NCBI RefSeq assembly: GCF_014646355.1
Contig: NZ_BMNH01000002.1
Coordinates: forward strand, 360,247-424,246
Source: Nonomuraea cavernae
Lineage (GTDB): Bacteria; Actinomycetota; Actinomycetes; Streptosporangiales; Streptosporangiaceae
Length of the DNA stretch: 64,000 nt
Reading direction: 5' to 3'
The position numbers were made by a program, and so were the translations under genes. Under the pieces are notes generated by a model. That model was not told the origin of the DNA, did not search any database, and was given only the letters and a program-made list of their open reading frames with translations. Shown piece after piece: positions 9,356-21,477 of the stretch (positions are counted from its first letter, which is position 1; each line of letters starts with the position of its first letter).

Positions 9356-10177
9356 TCAGAAGTCCGGGCGGTCCCGGCCGGTCGTGCCCCCCGGTTCGGT
9401 ACGAGGGGCCGCTCCGCCCGGCTCTCCGTGGACGGGTGCGGCCGGCTCGCCGGCCGGCGCCATCCGCCGGGCGTCCTGCCGTCCTCTCTGATAGGCCTCG
9501 GCATGGGCCTTGGCCTGCGGGAGCTGCTCCTCGATGTTGCCCAGCCAGCGGTCCCAGCGCTGCTGCATGGGCCGCACCAGGCCGCCGCCGATGCCGATCG
9601 CGGCAATGGCTCCGATCGTGGCGAGCACGGTGATCAGCACCGGCGTCGTGACGGTGGTGGCCACGCCGATCTGGTTGAGGGCGGCGATGATGCCCAGGGC
9701 CCAGATGAACACCGCGGCGGCCGTCCCGAGCAAGGGGCCGTAGGCCAGGCCGCCCAGCGCGCCGGAGATGACGTCCTTGACGGCGCTGGCGATGGCGCCG
9801 GCGATCACCACGATGATGATGGCCACGACCGCCGCCGGCAGCCAGCCGACCACGGCGTTCAGCAGCGCCGAGATCGGGTTGGGTCCGAAGACGCTGAACG
9901 CCATCTGCAGCGTGACCAGCAGAATGGCGTAGAAGACCACTTTTCCGACCAGGCCGCTGGCGGTGTAGTTGCCGCGTGCCAGCGCGCGGCTCACGCCGCT
10001 GCGCTGCACCGCCCGCTCGAAGCCCACCTTCTCCAGGATCTTCTCGGCGATCTTGCCCAGCACCTTGGCGATGAGCCAGCCGATGATGAGTATGACGATG
10101 AAGGCGATCAGCCTCGGGACGAACGTGGCGATCTGCCGCCAGACATCCGTGAGGCCTTGGCCAATGTTGATATCCAC
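9356..10177 (-). CDS. Conserved-TM-helix protein related to MscS channels
   Basis: 273-residue membrane protein with repeats of the conserved TM helix domain (PF05552 type), for example GWLIAKVLGKIAEKILEKVG near residue 40 and AGAIASAVKDVISGALGG near residue 130. Five hydrophobic segments are visible. The beta domain and cytoplasmic cage of true MscS channels are absent; a basic and proline-rich tail of about 65 residues follows the last helix. A role in small-conductance mechanosensing is a family guess. GTG at 10177 has GGGGGAG just upstream. It converges on the DUF6401-like gene across the hairpin repeats. Confidence 0.75.
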   Translation of the reverse strand: MDINIGQGLTDVWRQIATFVPRLIAFIVILIIGWLIAKVLGKIAEKILEKVGFERAVQRSGVSRALARGNYTASGLVGKVVFYAILLVTLQMAFSVFGPNPISALLNAVVGWLPAAVVAIIIVVIAGAIASAVKDVISGALGGLAYGPLLGTAAAVFIWALGIIAALNQIGVATTVTTPVLITVLATIGAIAAIGIGGGLVRPMQQRWDRWLGNIEEQLPQAKAHAEAYQRGRQDARRMAPAGEPAAPVHGEPGGAAPRTEPGGTTGRDRPDF

Positions 10178-10338
10178 GTCTCCCCCTTCGAGGCTTACGC
10201 CAACGCGCTACCCTGAGCGCTCCGCCTCACACACGCAGAGCGACGAAACAGCGCCCGCCGGCTCATCATCCAGCTCTTCACCTGGTCAAATAATCGTCAC
10301 CGTGTGTGATCGGAGTGGTCAACGGGTAGTCATGCCGC

Positions 10339-10929
10339 ATGTTGCGGATCGGCCGCTGGGGCGTCGCCGAGTCGAGGGACGTCGTCGCCTGCGGATGGCG
10401 TGACAGCCGTCCGGGCCGGGCCCGGACCGGCATCAAGCTGATCTTCGAGGCGGGCGGGGCGATGCCCGACCTGCCGGGCCTGCGCGTCGGCACGCGGGCC
10501 GTCCGGGGCGCCGAGCGGATCGCGCAGGAGCTCTGCCAGGGGCTCGACCTGGTCCTCACCGAGCCGGGCGACCCGGCGGCGGCGGTGGTGGCGGCCGCCA
10601 TCTGGCACTACGGGTGGGCCCTCGGCGACCTCGACGCACTGGCCGGCGCGACGGTGGGCGGGCTGGCGCTCGCCGGGCAGCCGGTGCCGTGCGTGCTGGA
10701 GATCCGCCGCGACGGCGGCACCGCGCTGCACGGTGACGTCACCGTCGAAACCGTGCTGGCCCGCCTGTCCGCTTGCTTCCCGGCCGGCCGCCACGCGACG
10801 CCCGAGGTGACGGTGCCGCTGCGCTCGGTGCGCCTCAGCCCGGGGACCCCGTCTGGTGTCCGGATCGCCCCGTGCCGCGGCGAGCCGGGCCTGGCGGCGT
10901 CCCGGCGTCCGCCGCGCCCCCGTTCCTGA
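10339..10929 (+). CDS. Hypothetical protein
   Basis: 196-residue reading frame with strong G/C third-position bias, so it is probably coding. I do not recognise the family. The middle (residues 55-140) looks like an alpha/beta domain (AERIAQELCQGLDLVLTEPG, VPCVLEIRRDGGTALHG), and the tail is Arg/Pro rich and may be disordered. No signal peptide or membrane segment is seen. ATG at 10339 lacks a clear ribosome site. It is divergent from the TM-helix gene and precedes the OSBS-like gene by 138 bases. Confidence 0.45.
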   Translation: MLRIGRWGVAESRDVVACGWRDSRPGRARTGIKLIFEAGGAMPDLPGLRVGTRAVRGAERIAQELCQGLDLVLTEPGDPAAAVVAAAIWHYGWALGDLDALAGATVGGLALAGQPVPCVLEIRRDGGTALHGDVTVETVLARLSACFPAGRHATPEVTVPLRSVRLSPGTPSGVRIAPCRGEPGLAASRRPPRPRS

Positions 10930-11067
10930 CCGGACCCGTCGGTCGCGACCAATCGGGGGCGCCGTCTTGGTGGCCCCGCACGAATCCCGCCCGCCGCGCC
11001 GTGTCATACGGTGGCCGTGACACCGGCGGGCCGGGGCACCCGTCCTGCCCACTACGCAGGAGAGCGC

Positions 11068-12168
11068 ATGAAGATCACTGGAGTCGAGCTGCGCCGGATC
11101 GCGATGCCCCTGGTGGCGCCGTTCCGCACCTCGTTCGGCACCGAGACGGCGCGCGACGTGCTGCTGGTCCGGGTCGTCACCCCCGAGGCCGAGGGCTGGG
11201 GCGAGTGCGTGGCGATGTCGGAGCCGCTCTACTCCTCGGAGTACGTGGACGGCGCGGCCGAGGTGATCCGGCGCTTCCTGCTCCCCGCGCTGCCGGGTGA
11301 CCTCGACGCCCACGCCGTGGGCCGCGCGCTGGAGCCGGTCAAGGGCCACCGCATGGCCAAGGCGGCGGTGGAGACGGCCGTGCTGGACGCGCAGCTCCGT
11401 GCCGCCGGCGAGTCGTTCGGCCGTTTCCTGGGCGCGGCGCGCGACCGGGTGCCCTGCGGCGTGTCGGTGGGCATCATGGACTCGATCCCACGGCTGCTCG
11501 ACGCCGTCGGCGGCTACCTGGACGAGGGCTACGTACGGATCAAGCTGAAGATCGAGCCGGGCTGGGACGTCAAGCCGGTGCGGGCGGTGCGCGAGCGGTT
11601 CGGCGACGACATCCTGCTCCAGGTCGACGCCAACGCCGCCTACACGCTGGTGGACGCTCGGCATCTGGCCAGGCTGGACGAGTTCGGGCTGCTGCTGATC
11701 GAGCAGCCGCTGGCCAACGACGACCTCGTGCAGCACGCCCGGCTGGCCGGGCAGCTGCGCACGCCGATCTGCCTGGACGAGTCGATCGAGTCGGCCGAGC
11801 ACGCGGCGGCCGCGATCGCGCTCGGCTCCTGCTCCATCATCAACATCAAGCCGGGCCGCATCGGCGGATACCTGGAGGCTCGCCGCATCCACGACCTGTG
11901 CCGGGCCAACGGGATCGCCGTCTGGTGCGGCGGCATGCTCGAGACCGGGCTCGGCCGCGCCGCGAACGTGGCGCTCGCCGCGCTGCCCGGCTTCACGCTG
12001 CCCGGCGACACCTCCGGCTCGCGCCGCTACTACGCGACCGACATCACCGAGCCGTTCGAGCTGTCCGACGGCCATCTGGCGGTGCCGTCTCGGCCGGGGC
12101 TCGGCGTGGAGCCGATCCCGGCCGTGCTCGACGAGGTGACCACGTCCACCGAGTGGATCCCGCTCTAG
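11068..12168 (+). CDS. menC: o-Succinylbenzoate synthase / N-acylamino acid racemase (enolase superfamily)
   Basis: 366-residue enolase-superfamily enzyme of the MenC type 2 / N-acylamino-acid racemase subgroup. Catalytic elements visible are the KxK motif (RIKLKIEPGWD, near 165), the metal ligands in VDANAAY, LIEQPL and CLDES, and the second catalytic lysine in IINIKPGRIGG near 260. Such enzymes make o-succinylbenzoate for menaquinone, racemise N-succinylamino acids, or do both. No other men gene is nearby, so either role is possible. The ATG at 11068 follows AGGAGAG; frames upstream of it lack that site. It converges on the serine hydrolase. Confidence 0.8.
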   Translation: MKITGVELRRIAMPLVAPFRTSFGTETARDVLLVRVVTPEAEGWGECVAMSEPLYSSEYVDGAAEVIRRFLLPALPGDLDAHAVGRALEPVKGHRMAKAAVETAVLDAQLRAAGESFGRFLGAARDRVPCGVSVGIMDSIPRLLDAVGGYLDEGYVRIKLKIEPGWDVKPVRAVRERFGDDILLQVDANAAYTLVDARHLARLDEFGLLLIEQPLANDDLVQHARLAGQLRTPICLDESIESAEHAAAAIALGSCSIINIKPGRIGGYLEARRIHDLCRANGIAVWCGGMLETGLGRAANVALAALPGFTLPGDTSGSRRYYATDITEPFELSDGHLAVPSRPGLGVEPIPAVLDEVTTSTEWIPL

Positions 12169-12211
12169 CCGACCGCCCTCCCGCGCTGCTCCCGGGTCTC
12201 GCCCGCGGCGC

Positions 12212-13522
12212 TCAGCCGGTTCTGGGCGTGGCGCGGGCGCCCAGGTGCACGTACGGGGAGCCGTCGGGCAGTTCGTAGAACACGACCGAGGTCCAGGCGG
12301 GGTCGCCGGGCAGGCGTCCGACGAAGGTCGTCTCGTCGACGGGGACGAGGTCGGCCTCCTGTGGCGGCTTCAGCGCGGCGAGCGGGCCCGTGTTCTCCAG
12401 GCGCAGCCGGAGCCCGCCGTCGCGCCCGGCGAACGTCAGGCGGGTGCCGACCCGTTCGTAACGACCAGCGTACCTATCGGCGTCGACCGCGACGGGCGTC
12501 TCGGGCGGGCCGAGCGCGGGCGGCACGGTCAGACCGTCGAGCTCGGCGAACAGCTCGGTGACCAGAGCGCGGGCGAAGGCGGCGCTGTGGCCGCCGTTGG
12601 CCGTCACGCAGGCGATCGTGCCGGTGCCGGGGACGATCCAGAGCATGGCGTGCTGGCCGATGGTGTTGCCGCCGTGGGAGATGACGCGGTGGCCGTCCCA
12701 CTCGTCGAGGATCCAGCCGATGCCCCAGTGCCGGCCGAGGGTGTACGGGTTGGGGATGTCGACCTGCGGCTCCCACAGGGCGCGCGGATCGTCCAGCAGG
12801 CCGCCGTCGAGGTGGGCCCGGGCGAAGGCGACCACGTCGGCGGGCCGGGCGCAGATCAGCCCCGCGGGCCCGACCGAGCGCATGAGACCCCAGATGGGGG
12901 TCGGCTCGCCGTCCAGGTGGCCCGTGGCCGAGCGGAAGCGCAGCACGTCCTCGGGCAGGGTCCAGGTGTGGGTGAGGCCGAGCGGCTCGACGATCCGCTC
13001 GCGTAACACGTCGTCCCAGCGTTTGCCGTCGAGCCGTTCCAGGATGCGGCCGGCGATCACGTAGCCCGAGTTGCAGTAGGACTGGGTCACGCCCAGGGGG
13101 TGGTTCTGCGCCAGGTCGGCGCAGGCCTCGACGTACCTGCTGACGCAGTCGTCGCCGCGTCCGGTGTCGAGGAACAGGTCGCCGTCGATGCCGCTGGTGT
13201 GGGTCAGCAGGTGCCGGATCGTGACGCTCCTGGTCACGCCGGGGTCGGCCACCCTGAACTCCGGCAGCACCTCCAGCACCGGGGTGTCCGGCCCAGGGCC
13301 GCCCCGCTCGGCCAGTTGCATGAGCATGGTGGCGGTCCACACCTTGGTGACCGAGCCGATCTGGAAGAGGGAGTCGGGGGTGACCTCCACGCCGGTGGCC
13401 CTGTTGAGCACCCCGGCGGCGAACTCGTGCACCTCTCCGTCATGCAGGTAGGCGAGGGCCGCGCCCGGCACCTCGTACTCGGCGATCAGCTCGGCGAGCC
13501 GGCGGCCCGTTGTTCCAGCCAC
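12212..13522 (-). CDS. Serine hydrolase, class C beta-lactamase fold
   Basis: 436-residue protein of the beta-lactamase/transpeptidase-like family (PF00144 type). The active-site triad of motifs is intact: SVTK at 57-60 (nucleophile Ser57), YCN at 148-150, and HGG at 282-284 in the place of KTG. HGG is typical of esterase or D-peptidase members rather than true AmpC. A C-terminal all-beta domain (about 340-436, PDRYAG-like VDADRYAGRYERVG) is the lipocalin-like extension often found in these proteins. No signal peptide is seen, so it is probably cytoplasmic. GTG at 13522 has AGAGGA 8 bases upstream and is preferred over longer starts. Confidence 0.8.
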   Translation of the reverse strand: MAGTTGRRLAELIAEYEVPGAALAYLHDGEVHEFAAGVLNRATGVEVTPDSLFQIGSVTKVWTATMLMQLAERGGPGPDTPVLEVLPEFRVADPGVTRSVTIRHLLTHTSGIDGDLFLDTGRGDDCVSRYVEACADLAQNHPLGVTQSYCNSGYVIAGRILERLDGKRWDDVLRERIVEPLGLTHTWTLPEDVLRFRSATGHLDGEPTPIWGLMRSVGPAGLICARPADVVAFARAHLDGGLLDDPRALWEPQVDIPNPYTLGRHWGIGWILDEWDGHRVISHGGNTIGQHAMLWIVPGTGTIACVTANGGHSAAFARALVTELFAELDGLTVPPALGPPETPVAVDADRYAGRYERVGTRLTFAGRDGGLRLRLENTGPLAALKPPQEADLVPVDETTFVGRLPGDPAWTSVVFYELPDGSPYVHLGARATPRTG

Positions 13523-13711
13523 GCGTTGGTCCTCTCGTCGCGGTCGGCCATGCACACATATTGCCGGAATAATCCGTTGCAGCCCGGTGCTGAGGCCCAC
13601 ATCATGGTCATCATGTTCCGGCACGCTCAGCTCTCGGCGCCCGCACCCGCGGGCGCGTTCGAGCGTGCCTTCGACGGCCTGGAGCGCTGACCTCTTCCCG
13701 TGAGTCCCGAG

Positions 13712-13753
13712 GGTGACCCGGCGGGGAGAGGTAGCCGACCCTGACGGGTCACC
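13712..13753 (+). promoter_or_regulatory. Leader hairpin upstream of EF-Tu paralogue
   Basis: A perfect 9-bp inverted repeat (GGTGACCCG at 13712 and CGGGTCACC ending 13753) encloses 24 bases and lies 30 bases before the EF-Tu-like start. It could fold in the 5' leader and affect expression, or be an operator. Only the symmetry supports it. Confidence 0.35.
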
Positions 13754-13782
13754 ACGGATCCAGGCTTCGAAGGAAAGAGATC

Positions 13783-14949
13783 ATGGCCAAGCAGGCCTAC
13801 GCGCGCAACAAGCCGCATCTCAACATCGGCACGATGGGCCACGTCGACCACGGCAAGACCACGCTGACCGCCGCGATCACGAAGGTGCTCGCGGAGCGCG
13901 GGCAGGCGACCTACACGCCGTTCGAGCGGATCGACCGCACCCCGGAGGAGCACTCCAGGGGCATCACGATCAACATCTCGCACGTCGAGTACGAGACCGC
14001 CGGCCGGCACTACGCGCACGTGGACATGCCGGGCCACGCCGACTACGTGAAGAACATGATCACGGGCGCGGCGCAGCTCGACGGGGCCATCCTCGTCGTG
14101 TCCGCGCAGGACGGCATCATGCCGCAGACCAGGGAGCACGTGCTGCTCGCCAGGCGGGTCGGCGTCGAGCACCTGGTCGTCGCGGTCAACAAGGCCGACG
14201 GCGCCGACCCCGAGCTGACCGACCTGGTCGAGCTGGAGCTGCAGGAGCTGCTCGCCGAGCACGGCTACCAGGACGTCGAGATGGTCCGGGTGTCCGGGCT
14301 GCGCGCCCTCGCGGGCGACCCGGAGTGGACGGCGGCGATCGACGCGCTGCTGCGGGCGGTCGACGAGCGCATCCCCGTACCGGTCCGGTACGTGGACGCG
14401 CCGTTCCTGATGCCCGTCGAGAACGTGCTCACGGTCACCGGCCGGGGCACGGTCGTCACCGGGGCCGTCGAACGCGGCACGGTCCGCGTCGGCGACCAGG
14501 TGGAGGTCGTCGGGTTCGGCGACGGGTTCACCGCGGTGGTGACCGGGGTGGAGACGTTCGGCAAGACCATGGAGCGGGGCGAGGCGGGCGACAACGCCGC
14601 GCTCCTGCTGCGCGGTGTCCGCCGCGAGCAGGTGCGGCGCGGCATGGTGCTGGCCGCGCCGGGCAGTCAGCGGGCTCACCGGACGTTCACCGCCCGGCTC
14701 CACCTCCTCACGCCGGAGGAGGGCGGGCGGCGGCGGCCGGTCGCGCCGGGATACCGGCCGCAGTTCTACCTGCGGACCACCGACGTGCCGGGGCAGCTGC
14801 TCCTGGACGGGCCCGCCCAGCCGGGTGACACGGTCGAGGTGACGGTCGAGCTGGGCAAGGCCGTCGCGGTCGAGCCGGGGCTCGGCTTCGCGATCCGCGA
14901 AGGCGGCCTGACCGTCGGCGCGGGCACGGTCCTCGCCGTCCCCGCCTGA
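13783..14949 (+). CDS. tuf3: Divergent elongation factor Tu paralogue (EF-Tu3-like)
   Basis: 388-residue GTPase with all EF-Tu domains. The G motifs are intact: GHVDHGKT (19-26), RGITIN switch I, DMPGH (81-85), NKAD (136-139) and SGL. Domains 2 and 3 end in FAIREGG and [10 protein letters not shown]. It is shorter and more divergent than a housekeeping EF-Tu and stands alone, without fusA or ribosomal genes. Two positions linked to kirromycin resistance in E. coli EF-Tu are changed: Gln124 is Arg125 here and Tyr160 aligns with His160. Streptomyces ramocissimus EF-Tu3 is known to resist EF-Tu antibiotics. A reserve or resistance EF-Tu is therefore likely but not proven. GAAGGA precedes the ATG. 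Confidence 0.85.
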   Translation: MAKQAYARNKPHLNIGTMGHVDHGKTTLTAAITKVLAERGQATYTPFERIDRTPEEHSRGITINISHVEYETAGRHYAHVDMPGHADYVKNMITGAAQLDGAILVVSAQDGIMPQTREHVLLARRVGVEHLVVAVNKADGADPELTDLVELELQELLAEHGYQDVEMVRVSGLRALAGDPEWTAAIDALLRAVDERIPVPVRYVDAPFLMPVENVLTVTGRGTVVTGAVERGTVRVGDQVEVVGFGDGFTAVVTGVETFGKTMERGEAGDNAALLLRGVRREQVRRGMVLAAPGSQRAHRTFTARLHLLTPEEGGRRRPVAPGYRPQFYLRTTDVPGQLLLDGPAQPGDTVEVTVELGKAVAVEPGLGFAIREGGLTVGAGTVLAVPA

Positions 14950-14956
14950 CCATCGG

Positions 14957-14987
14957 GGGACCGGCCGGGATGTTCCCGGCCGGTCCC
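14957..14987. terminator. Bidirectional terminator between EF-Tu paralogue and beta-galactosidase
   Basis: Perfect 14-bp stem (GGGACCGGCCGGGA with its complement) and a 3-base loop, located 8 bases after the EF-Tu-like stop and 26 bases before the convergent beta-galactosidase stop. No T-run follows, as is common in actinobacteria. Confidence 0.85.
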
Positions 14988-15012
14988 GCCAAGTGGTCAG
15001 GGCCGGGGGAGG

Positions 15013-18034
<3,022 letters not shown>

Positions 18035-18099
18035 CGATGAGTTCTCCGCCCGTCGGCGGTCTACCAGGACGGTCCACCGGACGACGAGAGGAGAGCGAC

Positions 18100-18648
18100 A
18101 TGGGTGAGGTCGTGCTGAACATGACGGTGTCGGTCGACGGGTTCGCCACCGGACCGGGTGGTGATCTGGGACGGCTGCACGAGTGGATCTTCAGCGAGGC
18201 CGAGGCGGATCTGGAGGTCTCCGGCGAGTTCGCCCGCGAGCCGGGCGCCTACGTGATGGGCATGGGCATGTTCCGGGCGGGGCTGGAGCCGTGGGGGGAG
18301 GCGCCGCCGTTCCCGTGGCCGGTGTTCGTGCTCTCCCATCAGCAGCGCGAGCCGCTGGTCAAGCCGCCGGCGACGTTCACGTTCGTGACCGACGGCGTGG
18401 CGAGCGCGGTGGAGCGGGCGCGGGCGGCGGCCGGCGACCGGGACGTGTGGGTGGTCGGCGGCGTGGACGTGTGCCGGCAGGCGCTGGCCGCCGGGCTGGT
18501 CGGCGAGCTGCGGCTGCATGTGGCGCACGTGCTGCTCGGCGAGGGGCTGCCGCTGTTCGGCGACGGGCGGGCGCCGGTGGAGCTGGAGGTGGTCAGGACA
18601 CTGGTGACGCCCGCGATGACGCATCAGACGTTCCGGGTGGTGACCTGA
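18100..18648 (+). CDS. RibD C-terminal / dihydrofolate-reductase-fold protein
   Basis: 182-residue protein of the RibD_C family (PF01872 type), reductases with a DHFR fold that bind NADPH. Typical features are the opening VVLNMTVSVDGFATGP and the nucleotide-binding VWVVGGVDVCRQALAAGLVG near residue 125, followed by LRLHVAHVLLGEGLPLFGDG. It is too short and has no deaminase domain, so it is not bifunctional RibD. The substrate is unknown. The ATG at 18100 follows GAGGAGAG. Its last 56 bases overlap the end of the convergent flavoprotein gene, which is unusual for two intact genes. Confidence 0.8.
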   Translation: MGEVVLNMTVSVDGFATGPGGDLGRLHEWIFSEAEADLEVSGEFAREPGAYVMGMGMFRAGLEPWGEAPPFPWPVFVLSHQQREPLVKPPATFTFVTDGVASAVERARAAAGDRDVWVVGGVDVCRQALAAGLVGELRLHVAHVLLGEGLPLFGDGRAPVELEVVRTLVTPAMTHQTFRVVT

Positions 18649-19987
18649 GCGTCGCCCGCTCCAGGCGCAGCTCGCGTGCCGTCCTGGCGACGTACGCGAG
18701 CAGGCCGGTCCGGTCGGTGCCGGGGCGCAGCAGCGCGCGCAGCGTCCAGCCGGCCAGGCGGGGCGTGGTGAGCGCCGCCCCGGGCCGGACGATGCGCGAG
18801 TAGACGTCCAGGAAGCGCCGCATGAGGGCGGGGTCGGCGCGCAGCGCGCGGTGCATCTCGACGTCCAGCGGCCCGACGGGCTCGGCCCGGCCGGTGCGCT
18901 CGGTCCAGTAGAACGTCTCCAGGCACTCGTGGTCGCGCCGCCGCTCCCAGGCCGCGACCGCCGCGTCCACCCCGTCCGGTGTGCCGGGTGCTTCCTGGAG
19001 CGCCTCTTCCGCCGTCGCGGGGCGGGTCTGTCCGGCCAGGGTCTCTCCCAGCAGGCGGCCGAAGCGCAGGGCGTCGCGGATGCCCTGCGCCGTGACCGGG
19101 TCCTTGAAGTGGCCGGCGTCGCCGGCCAGCGCCCAGCCGGGCCCGTTCGAGGCGCGGAAGTACGACTCCAGCGCGTGCGCTCCGAAGACCTTGGAGCGCC
19201 GCACGCAGCCGCGCAGCCGCTCGCGCAGGCCGGGCAGCAGCTCGTCGATCGTCCGGTCGTACTCCTTCTCCGGATCCTGCCGGAAGTCGGCGGACCGGGC
19301 GTCGGGCGGCATGAGCAGCACCAGGGTGAGCCCGTCGTCGCACGGGAACGCCGTGCCCAGCTCGGCCCCCTGCCGCCACTGCGCCGCCACCGGCCGCAGG
19401 TCCTCGCGCGGGTCGTCGAAGTAGGCGTAGTAGCAGGCCCGGCCGTCCCGCCTGCTGAGGTACGGCCGGGCGGCGCCGACCAGCCGGGCGACCGTGGAGC
19501 GGCGGCCGTCGGCGCCGATGACGAACGGCGCGCGCAGCGCGTAGGCGCGCCCGCCGCGTTCGCTCACCTCCACCCCGGCGACCCGGCCGTCCGACCAGAT
19601 CAGGCCGGTCACCCGGGCGCCCTCGCGCACCTCGGCGCCGGCCGCCCGTGCCGTCTCGACGAGCGCCAAGTCCAGCCCGGTACGACGCACGCACATGGCG
19701 TAGTCGATCCCGTCGACCGGGCTGTACCCGCCGGCGGCGCGGACACCGGGGATCTCGACGGACGCGGTCGGCAGCCGGGGCGCGCCCAGCGCCTCGACCC
19801 GGTCCAGGGCGCCGAGCCGGGCGAGCTCGGCCAGCCCGCCCGGCCACATGAGGTGGGTGGAGATCGTCGGTGAGGGGAAGCGCGCGGAGTCGACCGCGAT
19901 GACCCGGCGTCCCGCCCTGGCCAGGGCGGTGGCGGCGGCCGACCCCGCGCATCGAGCCCCGACGACCACGACGTCCGCGTCGGTCAT
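18593..19987 (-). CDS. FAD-dependent oxidoreductase, geranylgeranyl-reductase-like
   Basis: 464-residue flavoprotein with the PHBH/geranylgeranyl reductase fold. The N-terminal FAD dinucleotide motif is VVVVGARCAGSAAATALARA, a GxxxxG variant with Cys. FVIGADGRRSTVARLVGA is the second motif, and WALAGDAGHFKDPVTAQGIR the flavin-binding GD motif near residue 290. Relatives hydroxylate aromatics or reduce isoprenoid double bonds; the substrate here is unknown. ATG at 19987 overlaps the stop of the preceding flavin oxidase gene (ATGA), so they form an operon; an ATG six bases upstream is also possible. It converges with a 56-bp overlap on the RibD-like gene. Confidence 0.8.
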   Translation of the reverse strand: MTDADVVVVGARCAGSAAATALARAGRRVIAVDSARFPSPTISTHLMWPGGLAELARLGALDRVEALGAPRLPTASVEIPGVRAAGGYSPVDGIDYAMCVRRTGLDLALVETARAAGAEVREGARVTGLIWSDGRVAGVEVSERGGRAYALRAPFVIGADGRRSTVARLVGAARPYLSRRDGRACYYAYFDDPREDLRPVAAQWRQGAELGTAFPCDDGLTLVLLMPPDARSADFRQDPEKEYDRTIDELLPGLRERLRGCVRRSKVFGAHALESYFRASNGPGWALAGDAGHFKDPVTAQGIRDALRFGRLLGETLAGQTRPATAEEALQEAPGTPDGVDAAVAAWERRRDHECLETFYWTERTGRAEPVGPLDVEMHRALRADPALMRRFLDVYSRIVRPGAALTTPRLAGWTLRALLRPGTDRTGLLAYVARTARELRLERATLRSPPGTSDASSRASPVS

Positions 19988-21421
19988 GGCCATCTGGTGT
20001 CTTGGATGTCCCACTTGTTGGGCAGGCCGAGGCGGTAGCGCGCCTTGTCCTCCGCCTGTTCCAGCACGAACAGCGGCGAGCGGTAGAGCTGGTGCACCGA
20101 GCACCGTGAGGCGTTGGAGCCGTAGGCGTCGAGCAGGGCGTTGACGGCCTGGCGGGCGCCCTGGCAGGCGCCTTCCATGGTGGTGACGTTGATCGGGGTG
20201 CGCACCCAGTCGCCGGCCAGGAACAGGTTGGGGATGGCGGTCTTGGAGTCGGGCCGTTCCTTCCACGAGCCGGGGTGCTGGATGAACAGCGGCTCGTCGT
20301 TGGTGCCGTTCTGGATGGCCGGGTCGAGGAACCAGGAGTGCAGCGCGCTGTCGGTGATCTCCGGGGTGTGGGCCTTGATCTCGGCCCAGGCCTCGGTGGC
20401 GATCTCCTGCGGGGTGCAGTCCTTGGCCTTCTTGCCGTTGAACGTGCCGGCGGTGAACCAGTCGGAGATGATCGTGGACAGGCAGTCCTTGACGGTGCCG
20501 TCGCCGTACGTGGTGAAGTCCCTCTTCCAGAACTGCGCCTGGCTGATCGAGGTCACGGCCCAGGCCGAGTCGACGTAGTTCACGTGGCCCGGCGTGAGAG
20601 GCACCTCCTTCTTGAGGAAGAACATCAGGCCGTTCATCCAGTCCTGCCGCAGCCGGGGGATGCCGGCCAGCCTGGGGTCGGCGGCGACGAGGGCGGGCGT
20701 GACGAGCTTGGCGGCGCGTTCGGAGGGCATCGAGACGATGAACCAGTCGGCGCTGATCGTCCGGCCCGGCCCGGCCGTCGCGCCGGTGATCCTGCCGCCG
20801 GACAACGTGAGCCCGTCGACGTTCCAGCCGACGTTGAAGACCACTCCCTTGGAGCGGAGGTAGGCGACCCACGGGTCGAGCCACATCTCGCTGGTGGAGC
20901 CGTTGAGCACCCGGTCGATGGAGGCGCCCGGCTCGTTGCCGAGCCCGAGGATGCTCCACAGCGTCGCCTCGCCGACCAGGCCGATCGAGTGGGTGCTGGC
21001 GTCCTTGGACTTGGTGGCCGCGAGGTTGCGGATGGTGCCGTCGGCGAAGAACTTGTTGTACTCGTCGGAGAACCAGCCGGACCTGATGTAGTCGGCCCAG
21101 GTGATGTTGTCCCACTGGCCGAGGCGGCGCTCGTCGGAGCTGGTGGCGTAGACACCGATCTTCTGCGCGAAGAACGTCGCCTCGGTGAGCGAGAGCTTCA
21201 AGACCGTCTGCAGGCCGGAGATGATCGTGGCGATGAGGCTGCTCAGGTCGTAGATCCGGGGGTTCGGCGGCAGCGGGAAGGGGAAGGGCGGCCGACAGGC
21301 CGGCCACCCCTCCCCCGAGGATGGCCACCCGCTTTCCGGGGGCCTGCGCGGCTCCGATGACGCTCACGGTGGCCGCCGCTCCCGTGATCTTGAGGAAGTC
21401 TCTGCGCGTCGCCTCACTCAT
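19984..21421 (-). pseudogene. Flavin amine oxidase / phytoene-desaturase-like gene with internal deletion
   Basis: The gene starts at 21421 with MSEATRRDFLKITGAAAT, a twin-arginine signal, followed by the FAD motif VAILGGGVAGLSAA. At about 21280-21292 the protein jumps directly to PFPFPLPPNPRIYDLSSL in another frame, which then runs to 19984 (KLSLTEATFF ... LFLAGDWVRTPINVTTMEGA). Intact relatives (hydroxysqualene-dehydroxylase or phytoene-desaturase-like flavoproteins) have roughly 100 residues between these segments. A block of DNA, not a multiple of three, is therefore missing, and the frame is lost. Everything after the junction looks intact. A TTG-initiated 405-codon frame downstream would lack the FAD-binding half. 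Either a true pseudogene or an assembly error. Confidence 0.8.
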
Positions 21422-21477
21422 GTCGCCTCCAAGGCGTGAGGTGCTTTGCACAGATTCGTAACACGTTGTTGGCGCCT

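Noticed and set aside
11068..12168. Dipeptide epimerase linked to the peptide importer
   Set aside because: The KxK...IINIKPGRIGG pattern and overall sequence are of the OSBS/N-acylamino-acid racemase group, and the gene is more than 3 kb from the importer.
13604..13690. A 28-codon plus-strand frame before the EF-Tu paralogue
   Set aside because: No ribosome site, no recognisable homology, and it overlaps the promoter region of the divergent hydrolase.
19984..21201. A complete 405-residue oxidase starting at TTG 21201
   Set aside because: It would lack the FAD-binding half, and family-like sequence continues upstream of that TTG to about 21290.
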